NCBI GenBank assembly: GCA_016705575.1
Contig: JADIXX010000001.1
Coordinates: 1,017,501 to 1,081,500 of the forward strand
DNA from: Candidatus Aalborgicola defluviihabitans
Lineage (GTDB): Bacteria; Pseudomonadota; Gammaproteobacteria; Burkholderiales; Burkholderiaceae_C
DNA length: 64,000 bases
Direction of reading: 5' to 3'
Shown here: positions 42,682 through 50,987 of the stretch, piece by piece
How the letters are laid out: every line of letters begins with the position of its first letter
How positions within the stretch are numbered: position 1 is the stretch's first letter
The notes under the pieces: generated by a model
What the model was told of the DNA's origin: nothing
Database searches by the model: none
The model's input: only the letters and a program-made list of their open reading frames with translations
Made by a program: the position numbers and the translations under genes

Positions 42682-44463
42682 TCAAAGGTCTTCCGACCCC
42701 AGAATCATTTCAGTCAAACCTTTACCGGCCTTAACCATGGGGAACACGTTCTCGGTCGGGTCGGTGCGGAAGTCCATGAACACGGTGCGGTCCTTGAGCT
42801 TGCGCGCTTCGCGCAGCGCCGGCTCCACATCTTGTGGCTTCTCGATCAGCATGCCTACATGGCCATAGGCTTCGGCGAGCTTCACAAAATTGGGCAGCGC
42901 GTCCATGTAGCTGTGGCTGTATCGTCCTTCGTACTCGACCTCTTGCCACTGGCGCACCATGCCCAGGTAGCGGTTGTTAAGCGACACAATCTTGATCGGC
43001 GTGTTGTACTGCAGGCAAGTTGACAGTTCCTGGATACACATCTGTACCGAGCCTTCGCCCGTAATACAGAACACTTCACTGTCCGGCTTGGCCAGCTTGA
43101 TACCCATGGCATAGGGGATGCCCACGCCCATGGTGCCCAAACCACCGGAATTGATCCAGCGGCGCGGTTCATTGAACTTGTAGTACTGCGCCGCCCACAT
43201 TTGGTGCTGGCCCACGTCGGATGTGATGTAGGTATCGGCATCCTTGGTCATGTTCCACAACGTCTCCACCACGTACTGGGGCTTGATGACATCGCCCTTG
43301 CCCATGCTGTACTTCAGGCAGTCCCGTTTGCGCCAGCCGTCAATGGTTTCCCACCAGGCGCCCAGGGCGTTGACATCGGGTTTGATTGCGCTCTCTTTGA
43401 TCATGGCGATCATTTCACCGAGCACATCCTTCACATCACCCACGATGGGAATATCGACCTTGACGCGCTTGGAAATACTCGACGGATCGATGTCGATATG
43501 GATGATCTTGCGTTCGTTCTGTGCAAAGTGTTTGGTGTTACCAATCACGCGGTCATCGAAACGTGCGCCAACCGCAAGCAACACATCGCAGTTTTGCATG
43601 GCGTTATTGGCCTCCACCGTGCCGTGCATACCCGGCATTCCCAGGAATTTGGGGTCCGTGGCAGGGTAGGCGCCCAGGCCCATTAGGGTGTTGGTAACCG
43701 GATAGCCCAGCATATCCACCAGGGTACGCAACTCAGCGCAGGCGTTGCTCAGCAACACGCCGCCACCGGTATAGATGTAGGGGCGTTTGGCGGTCAACAA
43801 TAATTGCAACGCCTTGCGAATCTGCCCGCCGTGGCCCTTGCGAACCGGGTTGTAAGAGCGCATTTCCACCGACGACGGGTAACCAGCGTAGGGAACCTTC
43901 TTGAACGACACGTCCTTCGGTATATCCACCACTACAGGTCCGGGGCGACCGCTTCTGGCGATGTGGAATGCCTTTTTCATGGTCTCGGCCAAATCACGGG
44001 CGTCTTTGACCAGAAAATTGTGCTTCACGATGGGGCGGGTAATGCCCACGGTGTCGCATTCCTGAAACGCATCCAACCCGATCGCGTGCGTTGGCACCTG
44101 ACCGGTGATGATCACCATCGGAATGCTGTCCATGTAAGCCGTTGCAATTCCGGTCACGGCATTGGTAACGCCGGGGCCAGACGTGACCATCGCCACGCCA
44201 ACATTGCCAGTGGCACGGGCATAGCCGTCTGCCGCGTGCACAGCTGCCTGCTCGTGGCGCACCAGAACGTGCTGAATGGTGTCTTGCTTGTAGAACGCGT
44301 CGTAAATATGCAGAACTGCGCCGCCGGGATAGCCCCAAATGAATTTGACGTCTTCGGCCTGAAGGGCCTTGACCACGATTTCAGCCCCACGCAACTCTTG
44401 CGCGCCGGACGATTTATGGGATGCAGCGGATGCTGAAGCGATTTCAGCTTTTGAAATTTCCAT
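42682..44463 (-). CDS. ilvB: Acetolactate synthase large (catalytic) subunit
   Basis: A 593-residue thiamine-diphosphate enzyme that joins two pyruvates, or pyruvate and 2-oxobutyrate. Visible are the N-terminal IWGYPGGAVLHIYD with RHEQAAVHAADGYAR (activating Glu), the FAD domain VGARFDDRVIG, and the ThDP site ITGEGSVQMCIQEL ending in NNRYLGMVRQWQ. The last Asp of the usual GDG motif is Glu, as in many related enzymes. ATG at 44463 was chosen since the upstream frame (to 44607) has no domain. It begins the ilvBHC-pssA-leuA cluster and is divergent from a sigma factor. Confidence 0.97.
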   Translation of the reverse strand: MEISKAEIASASAASHKSSGAQELRGAEIVVKALQAEDVKFIWGYPGGAVLHIYDAFYKQDTIQHVLVRHEQAAVHAADGYARATGNVGVAMVTSGPGVTNAVTGIATAYMDSIPMVIITGQVPTHAIGLDAFQECDTVGITRPIVKHNFLVKDARDLAETMKKAFHIARSGRPGPVVVDIPKDVSFKKVPYAGYPSSVEMRSYNPVRKGHGGQIRKALQLLLTAKRPYIYTGGGVLLSNACAELRTLVDMLGYPVTNTLMGLGAYPATDPKFLGMPGMHGTVEANNAMQNCDVLLAVGARFDDRVIGNTKHFAQNERKIIHIDIDPSSISKRVKVDIPIVGDVKDVLGEMIAMIKESAIKPDVNALGAWWETIDGWRKRDCLKYSMGKGDVIKPQYVVETLWNMTKDADTYITSDVGQHQMWAAQYYKFNEPRRWINSGGLGTMGVGIPYAMGIKLAKPDSEVFCITGEGSVQMCIQELSTCLQYNTPIKIVSLNNRYLGMVRQWQEVEYEGRYSHSYMDALPNFVKLAEAYGHVGMLIEKPQDVEPALREARKLKDRTVFMDFRTDPTENVFPMVKAGKGLTEMILGSEDL

Positions 44464-44711
44464 GATGAACCTTTGTGAATTTCTCTGACGAAAAACCTTG
44501 GGTGCCCCTTCACAAACTCTTGTGGAGTCGCGTCGGGACTTAGGACTAAGACCATGGACGCATTGAATGCTGCGCCGAATCAAAGCCCGTTTGCCTTTTG
44601 ATTGCAAGCCCCATTATCACACCGACTAACCCCAATTGACGTGATCAAGCCCAAAGTTGATCCAGCGAGTGCGATAATTCACTTCTATTGCGCAAAAAAG
44701 CCGCAGCCTCG

Positions 44712-44730
44712 GTGCCTTCAGGCACTTTTG
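44712..44730 (+). other. Hairpin ahead of the sigma factor gene
   Basis: GTGCC-TTCA-GGCAC followed by TTTTGTT on the plus strand, about 30 bases before the likely start of the sigma gene. It looks like a small terminator and suggests that translation begins after it, or that the gene has an attenuated leader. Confidence 0.35.
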
Positions 44731-44756
44731 TTCCTGATTTTTTCGGTTTTTACCAC

Positions 44757-45323
44757 TTGGCTTCCGAACGCGAACTGTCCGATTTTTTGAAGAGCGTAGA
44801 GAAACGTGCGTTCAAGCGCTCGGTGTACCACGTGCGCAATGACGAATCGGCACTGGACATTGTGCAAGACGCCATGATGAAACTGGCGGAACACTACGGC
44901 CACAAGCCAGTGGAAGAGTTGCCGATGCTGTTTCAACGCATCCTTTCCAACTGCACCCTGGACTGGTTTCGGCGGCAAAAGACGCAAAAGGCGCTTTTTT
45001 CCACCATGAGCGACTTTGAATCCGCCGGTGACGATGACAGCTTTGACCTGCTGGAAACCCTGAATATCGCCAGTGGCGGCGAACAAAGTGAAAGTGCCGA
45101 GACGCTGACTGAACGGGCACAAACCTTGCGTGAGATAGAAATAGAAGTACAGCAATTGCCGGCGCGTCAACGGGAAGCCTTTTTGATGCGTTACTGGGAG
45201 GATATGGACGTTGCCGAAACGGCAGCAGCCATGGGCTGCTCGCAGGGCAGTGTCAAAACACACTGTTCCAGGGCAGTCCACGCTTTGGGAAAAGCCCTCA
45301 GCGCAAAGGGAATACGACTATGA
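44757..45323 (+). CDS. ECF-type RNA polymerase sigma factor
   Basis: A ~188-residue sigma factor of the ECF class. Region 2 (ERELSDFLKSVEKRAFKRSVY and ALDIVQDAMMKLAEH) and region 4 (LPARQREAFLMRYWEDMDVAETAAAMGCSQGSVKTHCSRA) are clear. The frame is open to 44688, but the segment up to 44757 crosses a hairpin, so I prefer the TTG at 44757; this start is a choice. The following DUF3619 gene overlaps it by four bases and encodes a single-pass membrane protein, which could act as its anti-sigma factor, by inference only. Confidence 0.87.
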   Translation: MASERELSDFLKSVEKRAFKRSVYHVRNDESALDIVQDAMMKLAEHYGHKPVEELPMLFQRILSNCTLDWFRRQKTQKALFSTMSDFESAGDDDSFDLLETLNIASGGEQSESAETLTERAQTLREIEIEVQQLPARQREAFLMRYWEDMDVAETAAAMGCSQGSVKTHCSRAVHALGKALSAKGIRL

Positions 45324-45751
45324 AAACACTTGACTTACACCAAATCGATAACTACCAAGACCGTTTTGGCCGCAATGTTGCCGCACGCTTGTCGGATACC
45401 TCCCAAGGTATTTCCCCTGATATTTCAGAGCGCCTGAAGGCAGCCCGCATGTTGGCCTTGTCCAAGCGCAAGGTTGTCAAACTACAAACCGCCTCCAATA
45501 TCAACACCAATGGCAGTGCCGCCACTCTGAACAGCGGCGACGCTGACAACGGCCTCTGGAACCGTCTGGGTTCTATTATTCCGTTGTTGGCACTTGTTGC
45601 GGGTCTTTTGGCCATCGCAGTGATTCAGGAGCAACGGGTTACCAAAGAGATTGCCGATGTCGATGTCGAGCTTCTCGCGGACGATTTGCCGCCCGCTGCC
45701 TTCACCGACCCCGGGTTTGTTCGCTACCTGAGCACCAATCGCCGCGACTAA
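45320..45751 (+). CDS. DUF3619 single-pass membrane protein, possible anti-sigma
   Basis: A 143-residue protein with a soluble N-terminal half and one transmembrane helix (LGSIIPLLALVAGLLAIAVI, near 84-103), then a short acidic periplasmic end. The pattern RFGRNVAARLSD ... ISERLKAARMLAL fits DUF3619, a family seen after sigma factor genes in Burkholderiales. Its start overlaps the sigma stop (ATGA), so synthesis of the two is coupled. A cytoplasmic domain plus one helix is the usual anti-sigma plan, but no zinc HxxxCxxC motif is seen. Confidence 0.82.
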   Translation: MKTLDLHQIDNYQDRFGRNVAARLSDTSQGISPDISERLKAARMLALSKRKVVKLQTASNINTNGSAATLNSGDADNGLWNRLGSIIPLLALVAGLLAIAVIQEQRVTKEIADVDVELLADDLPPAAFTDPGFVRYLSTNRRD

Positions 45752-45766
45752 AGTTTTTGCGTATCC

Positions 45767-46519
45767 ATGTCGTTTGTTGATTCCATTGCACGCATAACCC
45801 CCCGTTTGACGCCAAGTCTGACTTGGGGGCTTGCAATGGTGTGTGGCCTGGTATTGCTCGCCACGCTTGTATTCAACCATACGCCGCCGGGCGCCGCTCC
45901 AACTGTGCAGGCCGTTGCACCGGCTAACAAAGCGTCCGCACCCGTGGTAGCAGGGGGTCCACAGTGGCAAGAGCTGAGCCAGGCTCATCAGAAGATCCTG
46001 AACCCTTTGGCAGGCACCTGGAATTCCCTGGGGCCCAACCACAAGGCCAAGTGGATTGCACTGGCCACCAATTACCCCAGCCGTAGTCCCGAGGTCCAAG
46101 CCAAACTGCAAAGCCGTATGGCCAAGTGGGCAGCTCTCACACCCCGAGAGCGGGAGCTGGCCCGCTTGAACTATGCGGAATACAAAAAACTGAGCCCTGC
46201 AGAGCGGGCGGCGGAGTGGGCTGCCTACCAGGAACTGAGTTCGGATGAAAAGAAACAACTGGCCGCCAAAGGTCCCCGAAAACCGGTTGGTGCTGCAGTT
46301 GCTGTCACACCGACTGCTGGCGACAAGTTGACCGTTGTTCCGGTGACCCGCAGATCCGGCCAGCTAGCGGACTCGGCGACGCCTGCCAAATCGCAGATTG
46401 ACCCAAACACATTGCTGCCAAAATTGATTATTCCGCAACCGCCGGCAGACAATCCGCCGGAAGTCCCGACCAACAACGAAACGCCTGGCATCAACAGCGA
46501 TACCCTGTCGCCCAACTAG
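45767..46519 (+). CDS. DUF3106 domain protein, envelope-anchored
   Basis: A 250-residue protein with an N-terminal membrane segment (LTWGLAMVCGLVLLATLVFN) and a DUF3106 domain (about 62-165) of tryptophan-containing short helices such as WNSLGPNHKAKWIALA, MAKWAALTPRERELAR and RAAEWAAYQELSSDEKKQL. The repeats resemble the periplasmic stress sensor fold of CpxP-like proteins, by impression only. The last 80 residues are Pro- and Asn-rich. It follows the DUF3619 gene by 15 bases and could sense envelope state for the sigma factor; this is inference. Confidence 0.78.
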   Translation: MSFVDSIARITPRLTPSLTWGLAMVCGLVLLATLVFNHTPPGAAPTVQAVAPANKASAPVVAGGPQWQELSQAHQKILNPLAGTWNSLGPNHKAKWIALATNYPSRSPEVQAKLQSRMAKWAALTPRERELARLNYAEYKKLSPAERAAEWAAYQELSSDEKKQLAAKGPRKPVGAAVAVTPTAGDKLTVVPVTRRSGQLADSATPAKSQIDPNTLLPKLIIPQPPADNPPEVPTNNETPGINSDTLSPN

Positions 46520-46608
46520 TCCGGGACCGCCGGGTCTGCGCCGGGCAGCAATCGAGATGGCGAATCGCCATGGACCTACAATCCCGGGCGTTTCCTGATC
46601 TACACACC

Positions 46609-47103
46609 ATGCCCACTGAAATGATTACTCCCGGCCTTTGGCGCCGCATGGCTTGCTGGCTGTACGAAGGCATCCTGCTGTTTGGCGTGATGTTCCTGGC
46701 CGGCTACCTGTTCAGCACGCTTAGCCAGACCCGCAACGCCCTGGACAACCGCAACGCGCTGCAAACCTTCATCTTTGTGGTGTTTGGCATCTACTTTGTC
46801 TGGTTCTGGGCCAAGGGTCAAACCCTGGCGATGAAAACCTGGAACATCCGCGTTGTCGGCCTCGATGGGAAAGCCATAACCCAAACGCGTGCTCTGGGGC
46901 GCTATTGCTTGAGCTGGCTCTGGTTTCTACCGCCCCTGATGGCTGCCACGCTATTTCATCTGAGCGGAGGTGAATCGGTGGTCATCATCATTGGCTGGGT
47001 AGCAGTGTGGGCGCTGTTAAGCCGCTTCCAGGCGCAAGGCCAGTTCTGGCACGATGCAATGGCCGGCACCCGACTGGTCTCATCCGAACCGCTGAGTCGC
47101 TGA
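46609..47103 (+). CDS. RDD family membrane protein
   Basis: A 164-residue membrane protein with RDD features: PGLWRRMACWLYEGILLFGV in place of the usual R-x-x-A-x-x-x-D, then KGQTLAMKTWNIRVV and later membrane helices. RDD proteins are proposed transporters or ion exchangers; the role here is unknown. The ATG at 46609 was chosen because the residues from 46570 look non-coding. It is in the same direction as the sigma operon and is followed by dgkA after 7 bases. Confidence 0.82.
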   Translation: MPTEMITPGLWRRMACWLYEGILLFGVMFLAGYLFSTLSQTRNALDNRNALQTFIFVVFGIYFVWFWAKGQTLAMKTWNIRVVGLDGKAITQTRALGRYCLSWLWFLPPLMAATLFHLSGGESVVIIIGWVAVWALLSRFQAQGQFWHDAMAGTRLVSSEPLSR

Positions 47104-47110
47104 ACAACCC

Positions 47111-47506
47111 ATGCAGACAACACCCTCGCCTGCTCCCGTCAACCCACAAAAGAACCGCAAGGGCCTGAGCCGCTTCTGGCACGCCACCGGTTATTCCATG
47201 GCCGGCTTGCGTGCTGGCTGGGCTGAAACCGCCTTTCGCCAGGAGACCCTCGCCGCACTCGTGATGCTGCCACTGGCTTTCTGGCTGGGTCGCACCTGGG
47301 TGGAGACGGCCTTACTGGCCGCCAGCGTGGTGTTGGTATTGGTGGTGGAACTGCTCAACACAGCAGTAGAGGCTGCCATTGACCGCATCGGCCCGGAATG
47401 GCACGACCTGTCCAAGCGCGCCAAGGACATGGGCAGCGCAGCCGTGTTACTCAGCCTGCTGCTGTGTTTGGGTATCTGGGTGGCGGCGCTGGTACACCGC
47501 TTCTAG
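47111..47506 (+). CDS. dgkA: Diacylglycerol kinase
   Basis: A 131-residue integral membrane kinase with three helices, which turns diacylglycerol into phosphatidic acid and so recycles lipid. ARAGWAETAFRQETLAAL (here GLRAGWAETAFRQE) and the catalytic-site segment VELLNTAVEAAIDRIG match the DgkA signature. The N-terminus is a short proline-rich extension. It lies 7 bases after the RDD gene. A GC-rich dispersed repeat follows. Confidence 0.94.
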   Translation: MQTTPSPAPVNPQKNRKGLSRFWHATGYSMAGLRAGWAETAFRQETLAALVMLPLAFWLGRTWVETALLAASVVLVLVVELLNTAVEAAIDRIGPEWHDLSKRAKDMGSAAVLLSLLLCLGIWVAALVHRF

Positions 47507-47520
47507 CCAAGAAGCGAACG

Positions 47521-47577
47521 CCGCGCAGGGTCGCCCCAAGCCGGTTCAGCCCCCTCGGGGGGCAGCGACCCCCACAA
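47521..47577 (-). repeat. GC-rich dispersed repeat, copy B
   Basis: On the minus strand GTCGCTGCCCCCCGAGGGGG, then CT-N8-TTGGGGCG-(A)CCCTGCGCGGCG, the same block as at 29802-29851. It lies between the convergent dgkA and glnB genes and may help end both transcripts. Confidence 0.7.
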
Positions 47578-47601
47578 CGTGGGGGAGCGTGGGGGCACTA
47601 T

Positions 47602-47940
47602 TTAAATAGCGGACTCGTCTTGCTCGCCCGTGCGGATACGCACCACACGCTCGACGCTGGTGACAAAAATCTTGCCGTCGCCGATCTTGCCAGTGTGGGC
47701 AGCCTTGACGATGGCATCCACACAGCGGTCCACATCATCGGTTTTTACGACCACTTCAATCTTGACCTTGGGCAAAAAATCCACCACGTACTCGGCACCA
47801 CGGTACAGCTCGGTATGGCCCTTTTGGCGACCAAAGCCTTTGACTTCGGTGACGGTCAGACCGGTTACGCCACATTCGGCCAAAGCTTCGCGTACTTCTT
47901 CCAGTTTGAATGGCTTGATGATGGCGGTGATTTGTTTCAT
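47602..47940 (-). CDS. glnB: Nitrogen regulatory protein P-II
   Basis: A 112-residue trimeric signal protein that reports 2-oxoglutarate, ATP and glutamine status to glutamine synthetase adenylyltransferase and NtrB. The T-loop RGAEYVVDF holds the uridylylation site Tyr51; the C-terminal DGKIFVTSVERVVRIRTGE forms the nucleotide site. The start MKQITAIIKPFK is canonical. It ends seven bases after the nadE gene in the same direction, so the two are co-transcribed, a common arrangement in Burkholderiales. Confidence 0.97.
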   Translation of the reverse strand: MKQITAIIKPFKLEEVREALAECGVTGLTVTEVKGFGRQKGHTELYRGAEYVVDFLPKVKIEVVVKTDDVDRCVDAIVKAAHTGKIGDGKIFVTSVERVVRIRTGEQDESAI

Positions 47941-47947
47941 AGGTTTC

Positions 47948-49624
47948 CTAAGCTCTAAAGTGGTTCGTAATAGGATAACGCCAATCCTTGCCAAAACTCC
48001 GGTGCGTCACCCTAATCCCTACGGGAGCCTGGCGGCGCTTGTACTCGTTGAGCTTGATCAGGCGCGTAACCTTCTCCACATCTGCCTGGGCAAAACCAGC
48101 CGCCACGATGGTGGCCATGCTCTGGTCGTTTTCCATATAGCGGTCAATGATGGCGTCCAGCACCTCGTAGGGCGGCAGGCTGTCCTGGTCCTTCTGGTCG
48201 GGACGCAACTCGGCACTGGGCGGGCGGGTAATGATGCGCTCGGGAATGGGGCTGGCACCCGTGCCATAGGGGTCGTTGGCATTGCGCCAGTGCGCCATTT
48301 TGAACACCAGGGTCTTGGCCAGATCCTTGATGACCGCAAACCCGCCAGCCATATCGCCGTACAGCGTGCAGTAACCCGTGGCCATCTCGGACTTGTTGCC
48401 GGTGGTCAGCACAATGCTGCCAAACTTGTTGGAAAGTGCCATCAACAGCGTGCCACGGATGCGGGCCTGGATGTTCTCTTCGGTTGTATCTTCGGCGCGA
48501 CCGGCAAACTCGCCCGCCAGCGACGCCTTGAACGCTTCGAACTCCGGCACGATAGAGATTTCGTCGTAGCGCACACCCATGCGCTGCGCCATCTCGCGGG
48601 CGTCCAGCCAGCTGATGTCCGCCGTGTACGGTGAAGGCATCATCACCGTGCGCACTTTGTCAGCACCCAGGGCATCCACCGCAATCGTCAGCACCAGGGC
48701 CGAATCAATGCCGCCCGACAGCCCCAAAATGGCCCCCGGAAAGCCGTTCTTGCCCACGTAATCCCGCACGCCCAGCACCAAAGCATCCCACAGGTCCTGC
48801 TCAGGGGTGCGTACCGGCTCCACTTTCGCTATTATTTTCATAGTAGCTTGTGTAGATTCCACGAGGGCTAGAAAGCTATTTTCCTTAAAACTTGGGGCGC
48901 GACCAGCCACCGTGCCATCGCTATCCAGCGCAAACGAGTGGCCCTCAAACACCACCTCGTCCTGCCCGCCCACCAGGTGGGCGTAGACCAGCGGCAAGCT
49001 GGTTTCCAGCACCCGCTGGCGCATCATCTCTTCGCGCTCATAACCCTTGCCCACATGGAAGGGCGACGCGTTGATCACCGCCAGCAGTTGTGCTCCGGCT
49101 TCCTTGGCCAGGCGAGCAGGTTGCTCAAACCAAGCGTCCTCGCAAATCAAAAGGCCCACGCGCACGCGCTGCCCCGGCGCACCCGCCTCAAACACGCACG
49201 CACCATCGCCCGGTGTGAAATAACGGCGCTCGTCAAACACCTGGTAGTTGGGTAGCTCATGCTTGGTGCAGGTTGCCACGACCCGCCCTTCGCACAAGAC
49301 GCTGGCAGCATTGAACCGCTGCTGCACCGCCACGGATCGGGTGCGGCTGTCGCCACCCGTGGGGTGACCCACCACCACCGTCATGTCCTTTAACCCGGCC
49401 AAAGCGTGGGCTACGCGTTTCACGGCATCATCGCAGGCATGGATAAATGCAGGTCGCAAAAACAAGTCCTCTGCGGCATAGCCGCAAATGGAAAGCTCGG
49501 GCGTCAGCAGCAAGCGCGCGCCATCGGCGTAGGCTTGTTGTGCGGCGGTGATGATTTTTTGCGCATTGCCGTCCAGATCACCGACGATGAAATTACGTTG
49601 CGCAACGCACAGTTTGAGAGTCAT
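47948..49624 (-). CDS. nadE: Glutamine-dependent NAD+ synthetase with repeat insertion in the linker
   Basis: A 558-residue two-domain enzyme that makes NAD from deamido-NAD using glutamine nitrogen. The N-terminal nitrilase domain shows catalytic E43 (TPELSICGY), K121 (CTKHELPN) and C161 (LLICEDAWF). The C-terminal synthetase has the ATP loop LSGGIDSAL (near 302-310). Between them, about residues 248-267, a dispersed repeat is translated in frame (ENSFLALVESTQATMKIIAK), close to the start of the linker. This is a place likely to tolerate extra residues. ATG at 49624 was chosen. Confidence 0.95.
   Translation of the reverse strand: MTLKLCVAQRNFIVGDLDGNAQKIITAAQQAYADGARLLLTPELSICGYAAEDLFLRPAFIHACDDAVKRVAHALAGLKDMTVVVGHPTGGDSRTRSVAVQQRFNAASVLCEGRVVATCTKHELPNYQVFDERRYFTPGDGACVFEAGAPGQRVRVGLLICEDAWFEQPARLAKEAGAQLLAVINASPFHVGKGYEREEMMRQRVLETSLPLVYAHLVGGQDEVVFEGHSFALDSDGTVAGRAPSFKENSFLALVESTQATMKIIAKVEPVRTPEQDLWDALVLGVRDYVGKNGFPGAILGLSGGIDSALVLTIAVDALGADKVRTVMMPSPYTADISWLDAREMAQRMGVRYDEISIVPEFEAFKASLAGEFAGRAEDTTEENIQARIRGTLLMALSNKFGSIVLTTGNKSEMATGYCTLYGDMAGGFAVIKDLAKTLVFKMAHWRNANDPYGTGASPIPERIITRPPSAELRPDQKDQDSLPPYEVLDAIIDRYMENDQSMATIVAAGFAQADVEKVTRLIKLNEYKRRQAPVGIRVTHRSFGKDWRYPITNHFRA
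48828..48876 (-). repeat. Dispersed double-hairpin repeat, copy 7 (inside coding sequence)
   Basis: On the minus strand GCTTTCTAGCCCTCGTGG, a spacer with TACACAA, then GCTACTATGAAAATAATAGC. It has the same sense as nadE. Confidence 0.83.
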
Positions 49625-49686
49625 GAACCGGAACTTTTTTGTTGAACACGGCACCACAGTGCCCTTCAGCGCGCACGGGGTGCGCC

Positions 49687-50880
49687 ATGACTGATGATTA
49701 TGTCATTGGGGTGGCCAACTCGCCGCTGGAGGTCGATGGTGCCGCCTGGGACGCGCTGTTGCAAACCCAGTCCAACCCCAGCCCCTTCATGCGCCACGCC
49801 TATCTGGCCGCGCTGCACGCCAGTGGCAGCGCCTCTCCCCGCACCGGCTGGACACCGCACTGCATCACCCTGCACCAAGCTGGCGAACTGGTCGCCGCCT
49901 GCATGGTGTACGAAAAAGCCCACTCCTACGGCGAATATGTGTTTGACTGGGCGTGGGCCAATGCCTACGCCCAGCACGGGCTGGCCTACTACCCCAAGGC
50001 GGTCAGCGCCGTGCCCTTCACCCCAGTACCCGGTGCCCGCCTGATGGCCCGCGACCCGGCCGCCCGTGCTGCTCTGCTTCAGGCGATGTTGCAGTGGTGT
50101 AAGCAGAGCGGCATGTCGTCACTGCACCTGCTGTTTGTAGAAGACGAAGATGCTTCCACCTGCGCCCAAGCAGGTCTGATGCTGCGCCACACCGTGCAGT
50201 TTCACTGGAAAAACACGCAACCGGGCTACCGAGATTTCGACGCCTTCCTGCAATCCCTGTCCCAAGACAAGCGCAAAAAAATTCGCCAGGAGCGGCGCAA
50301 GGTTGCCGACGCGGGCGTGCGCTTTCGCAGTGCCCAGGGTCGAGACATCACAGCTTCCGACTGGGATTTTTTCTACAACTGCTACGAGCGTACTTACCTG
50401 GAGCACGGCAACGCACCCTACCTGAACCGCGACTTCTTCACCCGCATGGCCGACACCATGGCCGAGCACTGGTTGCTATTCGTCGCCGAGCGCAACGGCA
50501 CCCCGATTGCTAGTAGTTTGATAGCGATTGATTCATATCCGACGAGGGCTAGCGGCCAGAATGACTCAAACGATTTAGTCAAAGTAGCCTATGGCAGATA
50601 TTGGGGTGCGCTGGAACGGGTGGATTGCCTGCACTTTGAAGCCTGCTACTACCAGCCGCTGCAGTGGTGCATAGAACACGGCTACCAGCGCTTTGAAGGC
50701 GGCGCACAGGGTGAACACAAAATGGCCCGCGCCCTACTCCCGGTCAAAACCACCAGTGCCCACTGGTTGGCCCACCCCGCCTTTGCCGATGCGGTGGCGC
50801 GGTTTCTGGAGCGTGAGGGCGAAGGCATCGCGGGCTATCTGGACGAACTGGGCCAACGAAGCCCATTTCGGCACGGCTAA
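49687..50880 (+). CDS. GNAT-fold protein of the FemAB/COG3146 type with repeat insertion
   Basis: A 397-residue protein of the COG3146 family (peptidoglycan-biosynthesis-like, GNAT superfamily), shown by FMRHAYLAALHASGS, the KRKKIRQERRKV stretch and the C-terminal FEGGAQGEHKMARAL. The exact substrate is unknown; aminoacyl or acetyl transfer is likely. A dispersed repeat (50509-50557) is translated in frame around residues 274-291 (ASSLIAIDSYPTRASG), in a loop before the YGRYWG segment. ATG at 49687 was chosen. It is divergent from nadE. Confidence 0.83.
   Translation: MTDDYVIGVANSPLEVDGAAWDALLQTQSNPSPFMRHAYLAALHASGSASPRTGWTPHCITLHQAGELVAACMVYEKAHSYGEYVFDWAWANAYAQHGLAYYPKAVSAVPFTPVPGARLMARDPAARAALLQAMLQWCKQSGMSSLHLLFVEDEDASTCAQAGLMLRHTVQFHWKNTQPGYRDFDAFLQSLSQDKRKKIRQERRKVADAGVRFRSAQGRDITASDWDFFYNCYERTYLEHGNAPYLNRDFFTRMADTMAEHWLLFVAERNGTPIASSLIAIDSYPTRASGQNDSNDLVKVAYGRYWGALERVDCLHFEACYYQPLQWCIEHGYQRFEGGAQGEHKMARALLPVKTTSAHWLAHPAFADAVARFLEREGEGIAGYLDELGQRSPFRHG
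50509..50557 (-). repeat. Dispersed double-hairpin repeat, copy 8 (inside coding sequence)
   Basis: On the minus strand GGCCGCTAGCCCTCGTCGG, a spacer, then GCTATCAAACTACTAGC. It is antisense to the GNAT-fold gene, as copy 6 is to murI. Confidence 0.82.
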
Positions 50881-50987
50881 GATGGTGCGTGATTGCAACC
50901 TTCAAGCAACTTCGCCATACTGGCACTACCCCAACCGCCATGGTGTTCGCGCCGTCGCTAAAAATTCACTATAAAACAGGGTTGCAC

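Noticed and set aside
44464..44555. Possible ilvB leader peptide starting MVLVLS at 44555
   Set aside because: The frame does not end before ilvB, has few Val/Leu/Ile codons after the first five, and no terminator hairpin follows. A short CTTAG-GA-CTAAG palindrome there has no clear role.
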